Origin: Alistipes megaguti
GTDB taxonomy: Bacteria; Bacteroidota; Bacteroidia; Bacteroidales; Rikenellaceae
Assembly: GCF_900604385.1 (NCBI RefSeq)
Contig: NZ_LR027382.1
Span: 3,206,863-3,270,862, forward strand
DNA: 64,000 nucleotides
Reading direction: 5' to 3'
Shown here one piece after another: positions 1 to 8,360 of this stretch; the stretch's first letter is position 1, and each line of letters begins with the position of its first letter. The notes beneath the pieces were generated by a model, which was not told where the DNA came from, ran no database searches, and worked only from the letters and a program-made list of their open reading frames with translations. The position numbers and the translations under genes are program-made.

Positions 1-862
1 AGGTCCCGCCCTCGGCCGGGGCGCAGACCGCCGTCAGCGGCAGCGACACGGCATCCGCCACCGGATCGGCACTCTGCATCGTAATCGTGCACGACATGCC
101 GGGCGAGATGCGCCACCGCGACGGATCGGGATTCTCCAGCCGCAGCGACACCGGAAATCCCGAGGCGTCGGACGAGGTCTGGGCGTAATCCTTCAGCCGG
201 GCGGGGATCGTCACCCCGCGGTAGTTGTCGAAACGCACCACGAAGCGCGTCGTCGTGTCGCGCAGCGCATCCAGCGCACTCTCGGGCAGGGTGAACTGCA
301 CGGTCGTCGTCACGGGATTGACCAGCCGCACGATCGACTGTCCGGCCTGCACCCGCTCGAAATTGTCGACGTACGTACGCTCGATCACCCCGGCGAAGGG
401 GGCCTTCAGACGGGTTTCGTCCAGCAGGTCGAGCGTATTCTCGTAGGTCGACCGCGCCTGGGCGTAGCGTGTGTCGGCCGCCTCGGCCTCCTGCCGCGAA
501 ACGGCCTCGTGCGACAGCAGCCGCTGCATGCGCTCACGCACCGAACGCGCCTCCTCGTAGGCCGAACGCGTCGCCGTGGCCTGCAGTTCGACATCCCGCG
601 GATCGAGTTCGGCCAGCAACGCCCCCCGTTCGACCCGTTCGCCCTTCGATACGGCCACGCGCAGCACCTGACCCGAGAGTTTGAAGGCCAGCGTGACGGC
701 ATCGTCCGGCGTGGCCAGACCGGCAAAATCCTTTTCCAGGGTGTGGGCCGCAGCCGCCGTGGTGACCTTCACCGGACGCGGAGCCGTCGCTACCGACGCT
801 CCGCGGCGTGAACACCCGCCGGCCAGCAGCGGCAAAAGCAGATAACAGAGAATGTGGCGCAT
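1..862 (-). CDS. RND efflux periplasmic adaptor (membrane fusion protein), 3' end outside window
   Basis: The minus-strand frame is open from an ATG at 860-862 to the window edge, giving at least 287 residues of the N-terminal part. It starts with a lipoprotein signal (MRHILCYLLLPLLAGGC; lipobox LAGGC). A lipoyl/barrel-sandwich half (around VERGALLAELDPRDVELQ) is followed by a helical hairpin (RSVRERMQRLLSHEAVSRQEAEA) and the second lipoyl half (LKAPFAGVIERTYVDNFERV). That is the AcrA/HlyD order. Such proteins bridge an inner-membrane RND pump to an outer-membrane channel; the pump gene would be expected downstream, beyond the left edge. Substrate cannot be predicted. The AcrA-family call is firm; the C-terminal end is not seen. 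Confidence 0.85.
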   Translation of the reverse strand, partial: MRHILCYLLLPLLAGGCSRRGASVATAPRPVKVTTAAAAHTLEKDFAGLATPDDAVTLAFKLSGQVLRVAVSKGERVERGALLAELDPRDVELQATATRSAYEEARSVRERMQRLLSHEAVSRQEAEAADTRYAQARSTYENTLDLLDETRLKAPFAGVIERTYVDNFERVQAGQSIVRLVNPVTTTVQFTLPESALDALRDTTTRFVVRFDNYRGVTIPARLKDYAQTSSDASGFPVSLRLENPDPSRWRISPGMSCTITMQSADPVADAVSLPLTAVCAPAEGGT

Positions 863-976
863 GGGATGAGTTCGATTTCATGGATCGACCTCTCCCCCGT
901 CCGGGCTCCGATGCCGGGATTCCGACCGCGGCTCCACCGTGCGGAGATCCCCCGCAAACGGAAGGCCCCTCAAAAA

Positions 977-1010
977 GAAAAGTCGACCTCCCGTCGGAAG
1001 GTCAACTTTC
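977..1010 (-). terminator. Hairpin terminator after the DoxX-like gene
   Basis: An imperfect stem (AAAGTCGACCT / AGGTCAACTTT) lies between the stop at 1046 and the upstream end of the next gene. On the minus strand it runs into a U-rich tract (positions 971-977). Confidence 0.6.
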
Positions 1011-1045
1011 ATACCACAAGCCCCGCCGGGCCCCCTCGCGCGCCT

Positions 1046-2155
1046 CTACGGACGAATATCGCGACAGTTCTGCTTAGCCGTGATGGTGCCGTCGTCGAGC
1101 GTCACCAGTCCGCATTCGGCCCGCAGCATGGTCTTCATCGTCGAGGCGTCGATGTTGTAGCAGGGCACCCCGCCCGCACCGAAATCGTGCGTCATCGCCC
1201 CGTGGAGCAGGTCGGGGGTCAGGCAGACCACCCACGCACCTTCGCTGCGGGCCCGCTCGACCAGTTCGGCCATCCGGCGGGTGCAACGCTTCGACTGCCG
1301 CTCGAAATCCGTCACGCAGAGCATGTAGAGCCTCCCCGGGCGGGTGATCACCTCCAGCGTGGCGTCGCGACCTGCGGCATCACGCAGCGCAAACTCACTC
1401 ACCAGCGGACGGACGGACGGTACATCGCTCGTCGTGCGCGTATCGACCCACTCCCACTTCGTATCGTCCTGCCACTCGGGATCCTCCAGCGAGAACTCCC
1501 GCTCCTCACCCGTCGCCCGGTTGCGGTAGACGAGCACCGTCTCCGATTCGTCCGGAGTCTCGTCCGGAGCCTGCATCGCCTCGTGGATGTTCACCCCCAC
1601 CTTGTAGGGCAGGAAGTCGATCAGCGGCAGGTGAATGTAACAGTAGTAGCCCAGATACATCGACAGGCAGAAGAACGTGCAGGTCAGCACGATCTCCATG
1701 GGTTTGAAGGCAAAGACCTTGTCCGGGCGGTAACGCCACCACACCACCAGCGCCATGGGCAGCAGCACGACATTCTTGGCAAAGGTCTCCCATGGCGTCA
1801 ACCGCAGTGCATCGCCGAAGCAACCGCAATCCTCGACCGGAAGCACCGTGGCGCTCAGCAGCGTCAGCACCGTAAAGAAGGTCATCGACAGCACCGCAAA
1901 GATCGAAATCAGCCGGATACGCACCTTGAACAACAGCATGCAGCCCATCATCAGTTCGGCGCCGCACAACCAGATCGAGAAGGTCATGGCCGCCGGATCG
2001 AGCCACTCCATGCCGTAGATCGAGAGGTATTCGCTCACCTTGAGTGCCGTGCCCCACGGGTCGATCACCTTCGTGAAACCCGACAGGATGAACGTGCAGG
2101 CCAGAATGAGCCGGCAGATGTTCGCCACAATCTTGAATGTTCGCGTCCCTCTCAT
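1046..2155 (-). CDS. DoxX/MauE-like membrane protein with C-terminal extracytoplasmic domain
   Basis: The 369-residue product has an N-terminal four-helix membrane part. The first helix runs IVANICRLILACTFILSGFTK, and further hydrophobic segments lie near residues 50-150, with LPVEDCGCFGDAL between helices. This resembles DoxX/MauE-type proteins, the 'BT_3928 family' of Bacteroidales. The second half (about 190-369) is soluble and may be a thioredoxin-like or redox-associated domain, but no CxxC motif is seen there. The start overlaps the tmk stop by four bases (ATGA), so the two are co-transcribed. Family assignment is good; function is unknown, possibly quinone/thiol redox in the inner membrane. 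Confidence 0.75.
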   Translation of the reverse strand: MRGTRTFKIVANICRLILACTFILSGFTKVIDPWGTALKVSEYLSIYGMEWLDPAAMTFSIWLCGAELMMGCMLLFKVRIRLISIFAVLSMTFFTVLTLLSATVLPVEDCGCFGDALRLTPWETFAKNVVLLPMALVVWWRYRPDKVFAFKPMEIVLTCTFFCLSMYLGYYCYIHLPLIDFLPYKVGVNIHEAMQAPDETPDESETVLVYRNRATGEEREFSLEDPEWQDDTKWEWVDTRTTSDVPSVRPLVSEFALRDAAGRDATLEVITRPGRLYMLCVTDFERQSKRCTRRMAELVERARSEGAWVVCLTPDLLHGAMTHDFGAGGVPCYNIDASTMKTMLRAECGLVTLDDGTITAKQNCRDIRP

Positions 2156-2838
2156 CGTGCGTCGATTATCGGGGCCAGCACCCCGCGGATTTTTTCAAAG
2201 ATACGTTCCGGGCTCTCCATCGCACCGCTCGAATCGCCGCACTCCACGACGCGCAGTTTCGCATCGCGCGCCGCCATCGAGAGGTAGACCTCGCGCACGC
2301 GGCGCTGCAGATCGAGGGCATCCTCGTGGATGTCGCGCCCGCCGTGGAGGTAGTCGCGGTCGGCACCCTCGCGCGTCTCGGCGAGTTTGCGCTCGGTGAA
2401 GGCGAAGGGAACATCGAGGAAGAGCGACACGTCGGGACACGGCAGCGCATTGTGGCCGAACTCCAAGTCGAGGATCCACCGCGCCAGACGGTCACGCTCC
2501 TCTCCGGCCGGAAGTTTCGCACACTGGTAACCGACGTTCGACCAGACGTAACGGTCGAGAATCACAGCCCGGCCCGCAGCCAGCCAGCCGCGGATCATCC
2601 CGGCGGCCTCGGCCCGGTCGCCGGCGTAGAGCAGCGCCACCAGATAGGGGTTCACCTCGTCCACACCCCCGAACTCACCCCTGAGAAAACGAGCGATCAG
2701 ATCGCCGTAGACCGGCGCATCGAAACGCGGGAAATGAACGTATTCGCTCTCCACGCCACGCTCCGCAAAGAGTTGGCGCAGCATCCCGATCTGGGTCGAC
2801 TTGCCGGCCCCGTCCAGACCTTCGAGTACGATGAACAT
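2152..2838 (-). CDS. tmk: Thymidylate kinase
   Basis: The 228-residue product matches dTMP kinase, which phosphorylates dTMP to dTDP in dTTP synthesis in the cytoplasm. The P-loop GLDGAGKST lies at residues 7-15 after the typical MFIVLE strand. A DRYVWSN segment corresponds to the conserved DR motif, and a substrate-binding YVHFPRFD follows the P-loop region. The length is slightly above the usual 205-215. The gene heads a two-gene unit with the DoxX-like gene (4-bp overlap). Confidence 0.95.
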   Translation of the reverse strand: MFIVLEGLDGAGKSTQIGMLRQLFAERGVESEYVHFPRFDAPVYGDLIARFLRGEFGGVDEVNPYLVALLYAGDRAEAAGMIRGWLAAGRAVILDRYVWSNVGYQCAKLPAGEERDRLARWILDLEFGHNALPCPDVSLFLDVPFAFTERKLAETREGADRDYLHGGRDIHEDALDLQRRVREVYLSMAARDAKLRVVECGDSSGAMESPERIFEKIRGVLAPIIDAR

Positions 2839-3173
2839 AGGTTTCTACCGTTTATTTCGTTTGTTGTTGCTTCCGAGTTTTTCCGGGGTCAGATCCCTTG
2901 CCGTCGGGTCTCCCCCATCGGGACCTTTCCGTTCCGGCCCCCTTTTATCCGGGCCCTTTTGTCCGGGTCCCTCTATCCAGGGTCCCTTTGTCCGGGCCCC
3001 CTTGTCGGATTCCTTTGGTCCGGGCCCCGGTTCTGCCCTCTCCGGTCGGGACTCTTGCCTGCCCCCGCCGGGCCTCTTGTCCCCACCCGGCGGATCTCCT
3101 GTCTCCTCCCGGCCGGAACTCCAGCTTGCCCCGCCGGGTCACTTGTCTCCTCCCGGCCGTCCCCGTCGGAGGG
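2839..3173. repeat. C-rich degenerate short-repeat tract between tmk and sufS
   Basis: No gene is supported in these 335 bases. The stretch contains degenerate head-to-tail units of two related types. One is like CCCTTTTGTCCGGGTCCC (about 2935-3025). The other is like CTTGTCTCCTCCCGGCCG (about 3055-3170). The strand is strongly C/T rich on the plus side, and any reading frame across it is low complexity. Confidence 0.6.
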
Positions 3174-4409
3174 TCAGTTGCGCAGCATGCGGACGGCACG
3201 CTCGACGCCGGCGGCCAATGCGTCGATCTCCGACGCCGTATTGTACAGCGCCAGCGACACGCGGCACATGCCCGTGATGCCGAAATGGTCCATGACCGGT
3301 TCGGCACAGTGGTGCCCCGTCCGGACGGCGATACCCAGTTTGTCGAGGATCATCCCCACGTCGTAATGGTGGGCCCCCTCGATGTTGAACGACACGATGC
3401 CGCATTTGTCCGCCGTCTCTCCGTAGATGCGCAGCCCCGGGATGGCCGAAAGGCGCTCCTCGGCCCGCTGCCGCAGCATCGTCTCGTGGGCCTCGATCTC
3501 CGCGGCGTCGAACCGCGAAAGGAACCGGATGGCCTCGCCCAGCCCGATGGCCCCGATGAAATTGGCCGTGCCGGCCTCGAACTTCAGCGGAACCGGAGCG
3601 TAGGTCGTACGGGCAAAGGTCACCCGGTCGACCATGTCACCTCCGCCGAAGAAGGGCGGCATCCGTTCGAGCAGTTCCCGTTTGCCGTACAGGACGCCGA
3701 TGCCCGTCGGGCCGTAGAGTTTGTGGCCCGAGAAGGCGTAAAAGTCGCAATCCAGCGCCCGTACGTCGACGCCGCCGTGGACCACCCCCTGACAGCCGTC
3801 GACCACCGCAACGGCTCCCACGGCGTGGGCCGCCTCGATGACGGGCCGCAGGTCGGGCCGCGTGCCCAGCGTATTCGATGCCTGCGTAACGGCCACCACG
3901 CACGTGCGCTCGTCGATGAGCGTCGGGAGCAGATCCGTGCGCAGCGCCCCCCGGTCGTCGATCGGGAGCATCCGCAACTCGGCACCCCGCCGCTGGGCCA
4001 CCAGCTGCCACGGCACCAGATTCGAATGATGCTCCATCTCGCTCACCACGATGTTGTCCCCCGCCCCGACGAACGTATCGCCCCAGGCGTAGGCCACCGT
4101 ATTGAGCGACGCCGTGGCGCCGGCCGTAAAGACCACCTCCTCCTTCTCGGCCGCACCGATGAAGTCGGCAATGCGCCGACGCGCCTCTTCGTAGAGCTCC
4201 GTGGCCTGCTCCGAAAGCAGATGAACGCCCCGATGGATGTTGGCATTCAGGTGGCGGTTGAGCCAGTCGATCCGCTCCAGCACCTGCTGCGGCTTCTGGG
4301 CCGTAGCGCCGCTGTCGAGGTAGATCAACGGCTTGCCGTAGACCTTCTCCCCAAGGATCGGAAACTCCCCGCGTATCTTTTCGACATCGAATCTCTCCTT
4401 TGTCCCCAT
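3174..4409 (-). CDS. sufS: Cysteine desulfurase SufS
   Basis: The 411-residue product is a group II PLP-dependent cysteine desulfurase. It mobilises sulfur from cysteine for Fe-S assembly on SufBCD in the cytoplasm. The PLP lysine is in SGHKLYGPTG (about K230). The active-site cysteine is in RTGHHCAEP (about C368), the spacing expected for SufS. The ATG at 4407-4409 was chosen because the protein then begins MGTKERFDVEKIRGEFPIL as in homologues; a longer frame to 4538 would overlap the end of sufD and adds low-complexity residues. It is the last gene of the suf operon. No sufE is seen in the window. Confidence 0.95.
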   Translation of the reverse strand: MGTKERFDVEKIRGEFPILGEKVYGKPLIYLDSGATAQKPQQVLERIDWLNRHLNANIHRGVHLLSEQATELYEEARRRIADFIGAAEKEEVVFTAGATASLNTVAYAWGDTFVGAGDNIVVSEMEHHSNLVPWQLVAQRRGAELRMLPIDDRGALRTDLLPTLIDERTCVVAVTQASNTLGTRPDLRPVIEAAHAVGAVAVVDGCQGVVHGGVDVRALDCDFYAFSGHKLYGPTGIGVLYGKRELLERMPPFFGGGDMVDRVTFARTTYAPVPLKFEAGTANFIGAIGLGEAIRFLSRFDAAEIEAHETMLRQRAEERLSAIPGLRIYGETADKCGIVSFNIEGAHHYDVGMILDKLGIAVRTGHHCAEPVMDHFGITGMCRVSLALYNTASEIDALAAGVERAVRMLRN

Positions 4410-4479
4410 GTCACTTGTCTGCTTGTTCGCTTCGTTATTCTTTTCTTTGCCGGGCCGACCCCTCCTCTCCGGAGGCCCG

Positions 4480-5298
4480 CTACCGCTCCAGCTTCGCAGC
4501 GGCCAGCCGCATGAGTGCCTCACCCAGCGGCTCGACACCGCACCGACGCACGATGTCTCCCACGAAGCCCTCGATCTGAAGGGCCCGGGCCTGCGCTTCG
4601 CTCAGGCCGCGCTGCCGCATGTAGAGGATCGCTTCCGAATCCATCTGCCCGACCGTCGCACCGTGCGAACACTTCACGTCGTCGGCATAGATCTCCAGCT
4701 GCGGCATCGTCTCGATACGGGCCTTCTCGCTCAGCAGCACGTTGCGGCTCTGCTGCCGCGCATCCGTCCGCTGGGCGTCGGGCGCCACGTAGACCAGTCC
4801 CAAGAACTCGCCCACCGCCTCGTCATCGGCCACTCCCTTGATGCACGAGACGCTCGTGCAGTCGGGGACGTTGTGCGCCGTGTGAAGCCGTACCACGCAA
4901 TGCTCCTTCTCCGTAGCGAGGAAGACGCCGTTGAGCTCGTTCGAGGCTCCGCGGCCGTTCAGGTCGATGCGGTACGAGGCGTTGGCGCTCGACAGTTCGA
5001 CCGTCGTCACGCGGCAACAGCTCCGCTCTCCCTGCCGAAGGGCTATTTCAGCAAAAGTCTCTCCCAGAAAAATCTCCGTCAGGTCCAGTTGCGCCCCTTC
5101 GGCCAGTTCGACGTCAAGCCGCGCAACGCCCGCCTTCGTATGGAGCACCACCAGTTGCGCCGCAGCCCCGGCCGTGAGCTCCACCCGCAGGTGGTCGGGA
5201 TCCGCCGCCGCATAGGCCTGCGGTATCGGCGTCTCGACCCGGAAAAGTTCCGGACCCACCTTGCGCAACCCGCCGATAATCTCCAGAATCCGCTCCAT
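4480..5298 (-). CDS. sufD: Fe-S cluster assembly scaffold SufD
   Basis: The 272-residue product belongs to the SufB/SufD family. SufD pairs with SufB and the SufC ATPase to build and hand on Fe-S clusters. The C-terminal beta-helix region is recognisable (VKCSHGATVGQMDSEAILYM, RGLSEAQARALQIEGFVGD). The protein is shorter than the E. coli SufD of about 420 residues, as is common in this phylum. The ATG at 5296-5298 overlaps the sufC TGA by one base; a GTG at 5299-5301 would add a single residue. Confidence 0.93.
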   Translation of the reverse strand: MERILEIIGGLRKVGPELFRVETPIPQAYAAADPDHLRVELTAGAAAQLVVLHTKAGVARLDVELAEGAQLDLTEIFLGETFAEIALRQGERSCCRVTTVELSSANASYRIDLNGRGASNELNGVFLATEKEHCVVRLHTAHNVPDCTSVSCIKGVADDEAVGEFLGLVYVAPDAQRTDARQQSRNVLLSEKARIETMPQLEIYADDVKCSHGATVGQMDSEAILYMRQRGLSEAQARALQIEGFVGDIVRRCGVEPLGEALMRLAAAKLER

Positions 5299-6050
5299 CA
5301 CTTGTCGTATTGGTTGATCAGCCAGTCGTAGCCCTCCCGTTCGAGTTTCAGCGCCAGCGTCTTGTCTCCCGTATAGATGATCCGCCCCTTGTAGAGCACG
5401 TGCACCACGTCGGGCACAATGTAATCCAGCAGCCGCTGGTAGTGCGTGATGACCACCGTGGCGTTCTCCGCCGTATGGAGCTTCGTAACGCCCGTGGCTA
5501 CGATCCGCAGCGCGTCGATATCCAGTCCCGAGTCGGTCTCGTCCAGGATGGCCAGCTTCGGATCGAGCATCGCCATCTGGAAGATCTCGTTCTTCTTCTT
5601 CTCACCGCCCGAGAAACCCTCGTTCACGGCCCGCGACGTGAGTTTCGACGACAGCTCGACCACGGCGCTCTTCTCCTTCATCAGGTGCAGGAACTCCGCG
5701 GCCGACAGCGGCTCCTCGCCGCGGTACTTGCGCTGCTCGTTGACGGCCATCTTCATGAAGTTGGCCATCGTCACCCCGGGAATCTCCACCGGATACTGGA
5801 AGCCGAGGAACAACCCCAGCCGCGCCCGATCCTCGATCGACATCGCGAGCAGGTCGTGACCCAGAAACTCCACGGAGCCCTCGGTGACCGTAAACTTCTC
5901 GTTGCCGGCCAGCACCGAGGCCAGCGTCGACTTGCCCGAACCGTTCGGCCCCATGATGGCGTGCACCTCACCGGCCTTCACCTCGAGGTTGATGCCCCGC
6001 AGGATCTCCTTGCCATCAACCGTCGCGTGTAGATTTTTTACGCTTAGCAT
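5298..6050 (-). CDS. sufC: SUF system ATPase SufC
   Basis: The 250-residue product is an ABC-type ATPase. Walker A is GPNGSGKST (residues 34-42). An FSGGEKKKNEI signature and an ILDETDSGLDIDALR Walker B/D-loop are present, both diagnostic of SufC. It powers the SufBCD scaffold in the cytoplasm. It is followed immediately by sufD (1-bp overlap). It is separated from sufB by a flavodoxin-fold gene and about 120 bp, which is unusual. Confidence 0.97.
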   Translation of the reverse strand: MLSVKNLHATVDGKEILRGINLEVKAGEVHAIMGPNGSGKSTLASVLAGNEKFTVTEGSVEFLGHDLLAMSIEDRARLGLFLGFQYPVEIPGVTMANFMKMAVNEQRKYRGEEPLSAAEFLHLMKEKSAVVELSSKLTSRAVNEGFSGGEKKKNEIFQMAMLDPKLAILDETDSGLDIDALRIVATGVTKLHTAENATVVITHYQRLLDYIVPDVVHVLYKGRIIYTGDKTLALKLEREGYDWLINQYDK

Positions 6051-6174
6051 ATTCCGTATCTATTCTCTAAATTTCGTTTGTTATCTCTTTTCCGGCGGCC
6101 GTTTCCCGCGCCCTGCGGCCGCGGATTCAAATCCGTCTCGGCCGCCGGACTTCGCATTGTCGCTTCTCGGGTTC

Positions 6175-6753
6175 CTACGCCCGGCAGAGCTTTCCGCCCA
6201 GTCTCCGGCATTTCGAAACCTCCCGGGCCGTCAGCTCCGGATGCTTCCGGCAGCCGCCCTTGCCCAGCGTCCCGACAACCCGGAAGCCGCTCCAGCGGAA
6301 AATCTCCCGCAGCGAGCGGAAAACCCCGCTCGTCTGGTGGAACCACACGTTGAACGGCCAGGCCGTATTGCATGTGGCCACCATCACCGCCCGTTTCCCC
6401 TTGTGCAACGGAACGGGCAATCCTCCCTCCCGGTCCTCCATCAGCGCATAAACCATTCGATCGAACAGCACCTTCAACTCGCCGCTCATGCCGCCCCAGT
6501 AGCAGGGCGACCCTACCACCAGCGCATCTGCCCCGCGAAGGGCCTCCGCCACGCGGTGCGCATCGTCCTCGGCCAGCACACACCGGTGCAACGACCGGCA
6601 TTTCATACATCCGCAGCACGGTCTGACGGTCAGATCGTGAACGAAGAAGCGCTCCACCTCAACCCCTTCGGGCATTCCGGCAATCACCTCGTCGAGCATC
6701 CGCGACACCAGTCCGCTGCGGCGCGGGCTTCCGTTCAAAACAACGACTTTCAT
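6175..6753 (-). CDS. Flavodoxin-fold NAD(P)H-dependent FMN reductase family protein
   Basis: The 192-residue product begins with the FMN phosphate-binding pattern VVLNGSPRRSG (residues 4-14). It has a second flavin-contact stretch ADALVVGSPCYWGGMSGELK. Between them lie several cysteines (RPCCGCMKCRSLHRC) resembling the iron-sulfur-flavoprotein/ferredoxin-like cysteine cluster of the NADPH-dependent FMN reductase superfamily. It sits inside the suf operon between sufB (12-bp gap) and sufC, suggesting a redox role linked to Fe-S assembly or its stress response. That link is inference from position only. Confidence 0.85.
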   Translation of the reverse strand: MKVVVLNGSPRRSGLVSRMLDEVIAGMPEGVEVERFFVHDLTVRPCCGCMKCRSLHRCVLAEDDAHRVAEALRGADALVVGSPCYWGGMSGELKVLFDRMVYALMEDREGGLPVPLHKGKRAVMVATCNTAWPFNVWFHQTSGVFRSLREIFRWSGFRVVGTLGKGGCRKHPELTAREVSKCRRLGGKLCRA

Positions 6754-6765
6754 CTACCCGATCGT

Positions 6766-8211
6766 TTATCCCACCGTGCCCTCCAGTTGCAGGGCCAGCA
6801 GTTTCTGCGCCTCGACGGCAAACTCCATCGGCAGCTTCGCCAGCACCTCCCGCGCGTAGCCGTTGACGATCAGCCCCACGGCATCCTCGGTCGACAGCCC
6901 GCGCTGGTTGCAGTAGAAAAGCTGGTCGTCCGAAATCTTCGACGTCGTGGCCTCGTGTTCGACCACCGCCGTGCGGTTGCGGCTGTCGATCACCGGGAAG
7001 GTGTGGGCACCGCACCGGTCACCGATCAGCAACGAATCGCACTGCGAGTAGTTTCGCGCATGCTCCGCCCCCCTGGCCACGCGCACCAGCCCGCGGTAGG
7101 AGTTCTCGCTCTGTCCGGCCGAGATGCCCTTCGAGACGATCCGGCTGCGCGTGTTGCGGCCGATGTGGATCATCTTCGTGCCGGTATCGGCCTGCTGGCA
7201 GTTGTTGGTCATCGCCACCGAATAGAACTCCCCGACCGAGTTGTCACCGGCCAGAATGCAGCTCGGATATTTCCACGTGATGGCCGAACCCGTTTCGACC
7301 TGCGTCCACGACAGCCGTGCGTTCTCGCGGCACAGACCGCGCTTGGTCACGAAGTTGTAGACGCCGCCGCGCCCCTCCCGGTCGCCCGGGTACCAGTTCT
7401 GCACCGTCGAGTACTTCACCTCGGCGTCGCGCTCGACGACGATCTCCACCACGGCAGCGTGCAGCTGGTTCTCGTCACGCTGCGGAGCCGTGCACCCCTC
7501 GAGGTAGCTCACGTAGGCACCCTCGTCGGCCACGATCAGCGTCCGCTCGAACTGCCCCGTCCCGGCGGCATTGATGCGGAAGTAGGTCGACAGCTCCATC
7601 GGGCACCGCACCCCCTTCGGGATGTAGCAGAACGAGCCGTCGGAGAAGACCGCGGCGTTCAGCGCGGCGTAGAAGTTGTCCGTGTAGGGGACGACGCTTC
7701 CGAGGTACTTCCGCACCAGATCGGGGTGGTCGCGCAGTGCCTCCGAAATCGAGCAGAAGATGATCCCCTTCTCGGCCAGTGTCTCCTTGAAGGTGGTCTT
7801 CACCGACACGGAGTCCATCACCGCATCGACGGCCACCCCCGACAGCGCCATCTGCTCCTCGAGCGGAATGCCCAGCTTGTCGAACGTGCGTTTCAATTCG
7901 GGGTCGACTTCGTCCATCGAACCCAGCTTCTTGCGGGCCTTCGGCGCCGCGTAGTAGATGATATCCTGAAAGTCGATCTCCGGGATCCTGAGATGTGCCC
8001 ACGTCGGGGGCTCCAGCGTCAGCCAGTGGCGGTAGGCCGCCACACGGCGCTCGGTCATCCACTCCGGTTCGCCCTTCTTGGCGGAGATCAGCCGCACGAC
8101 CTCTTCCGAGAGCCCCTTGCCGATGGTTTCGGTCTCGATCGCCGAGGTAAAGCCGTACTTGTATTCCTGTTCTCCGAGGTTTTCCAGTATCTCTTTTTCG
8201 TTCTCTGCCAT
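6766..8211 (-). CDS. sufB: Fe-S cluster assembly scaffold SufB
   Basis: The 481-residue product matches SufB in length and along its whole sequence (for example LGSVVPYTDNFYAALNAAVF, YVSYLEGCTAPQ, GRNTRSRIVSKGIS, DRCGAHTFPVI, HEATTSKISDDQLFYC). It is the scaffold on which SufBCD builds clusters. The ATG at 8209-8211 gives the family-like start MAENEKEILENLG; upstream in-frame codons to 8313 overlap the promoter and the terminator of the neighbouring gene, so they were rejected. First gene of the operon. Confidence 0.96.
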   Translation of the reverse strand: MAENEKEILENLGEQEYKYGFTSAIETETIGKGLSEEVVRLISAKKGEPEWMTERRVAAYRHWLTLEPPTWAHLRIPEIDFQDIIYYAAPKARKKLGSMDEVDPELKRTFDKLGIPLEEQMALSGVAVDAVMDSVSVKTTFKETLAEKGIIFCSISEALRDHPDLVRKYLGSVVPYTDNFYAALNAAVFSDGSFCYIPKGVRCPMELSTYFRINAAGTGQFERTLIVADEGAYVSYLEGCTAPQRDENQLHAAVVEIVVERDAEVKYSTVQNWYPGDREGRGGVYNFVTKRGLCRENARLSWTQVETGSAITWKYPSCILAGDNSVGEFYSVAMTNNCQQADTGTKMIHIGRNTRSRIVSKGISAGQSENSYRGLVRVARGAEHARNYSQCDSLLIGDRCGAHTFPVIDSRNRTAVVEHEATTSKISDDQLFYCNQRGLSTEDAVGLIVNGYAREVLAKLPMEFAVEAQKLLALQLEGTVG

Positions 8212-8229
8212 TGCTTGCAAAATATCGAG

Positions 8230-8237
8230 CAAAGATA
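8230..8237 (-). promoter_or_regulatory. Predicted -7 box of the suf operon promoter
   Basis: On the minus strand this reads TATCTTTG, a match to the Bacteroidota TAnnTTTG box, about 20 bases before the sufB ATG. No good TTG box is seen at the usual distance, so the call is moderate. Confidence 0.5.
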
Positions 8238-8311
8238 CAAATTCTAATCCGAATTTCATAATACTGCCTTCAAAACCGGTGCCGCAGCCCCCTTTCGGCC
8301 CGCCGGGGCAC

Positions 8312-8339
8312 AAAAAAGGGCGTGGATTGCTCCACGCCC
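8312..8339 (-). terminator. Terminator of the pectin locus surface lipoprotein gene
   Basis: A nine-pair stem GGGCGTGGA / TCCACGCCC with a four-base loop lies just after the stop at 8361. On the minus strand it is followed by six U residues. Confidence 0.85.
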
Positions 8340-8360
8340 CGTTCTCCCGGCAGGGATCGG

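Noticed and set aside
854..2287. Long plus-strand open frames opposite minus-strand genes (also 5884-8247, 11763-13913, 13915-16962, 35839-38334, 60616-63393)
   Set aside because: They mirror well-recognised genes, are His/Arg rich without domains, and follow from high GC at third positions.
2801..3277. Coding frame through the C-rich repeat tract
   Set aside because: Pro/Ser/Gly low-complexity translation of repeats, overlapping tmk and sufS ends.
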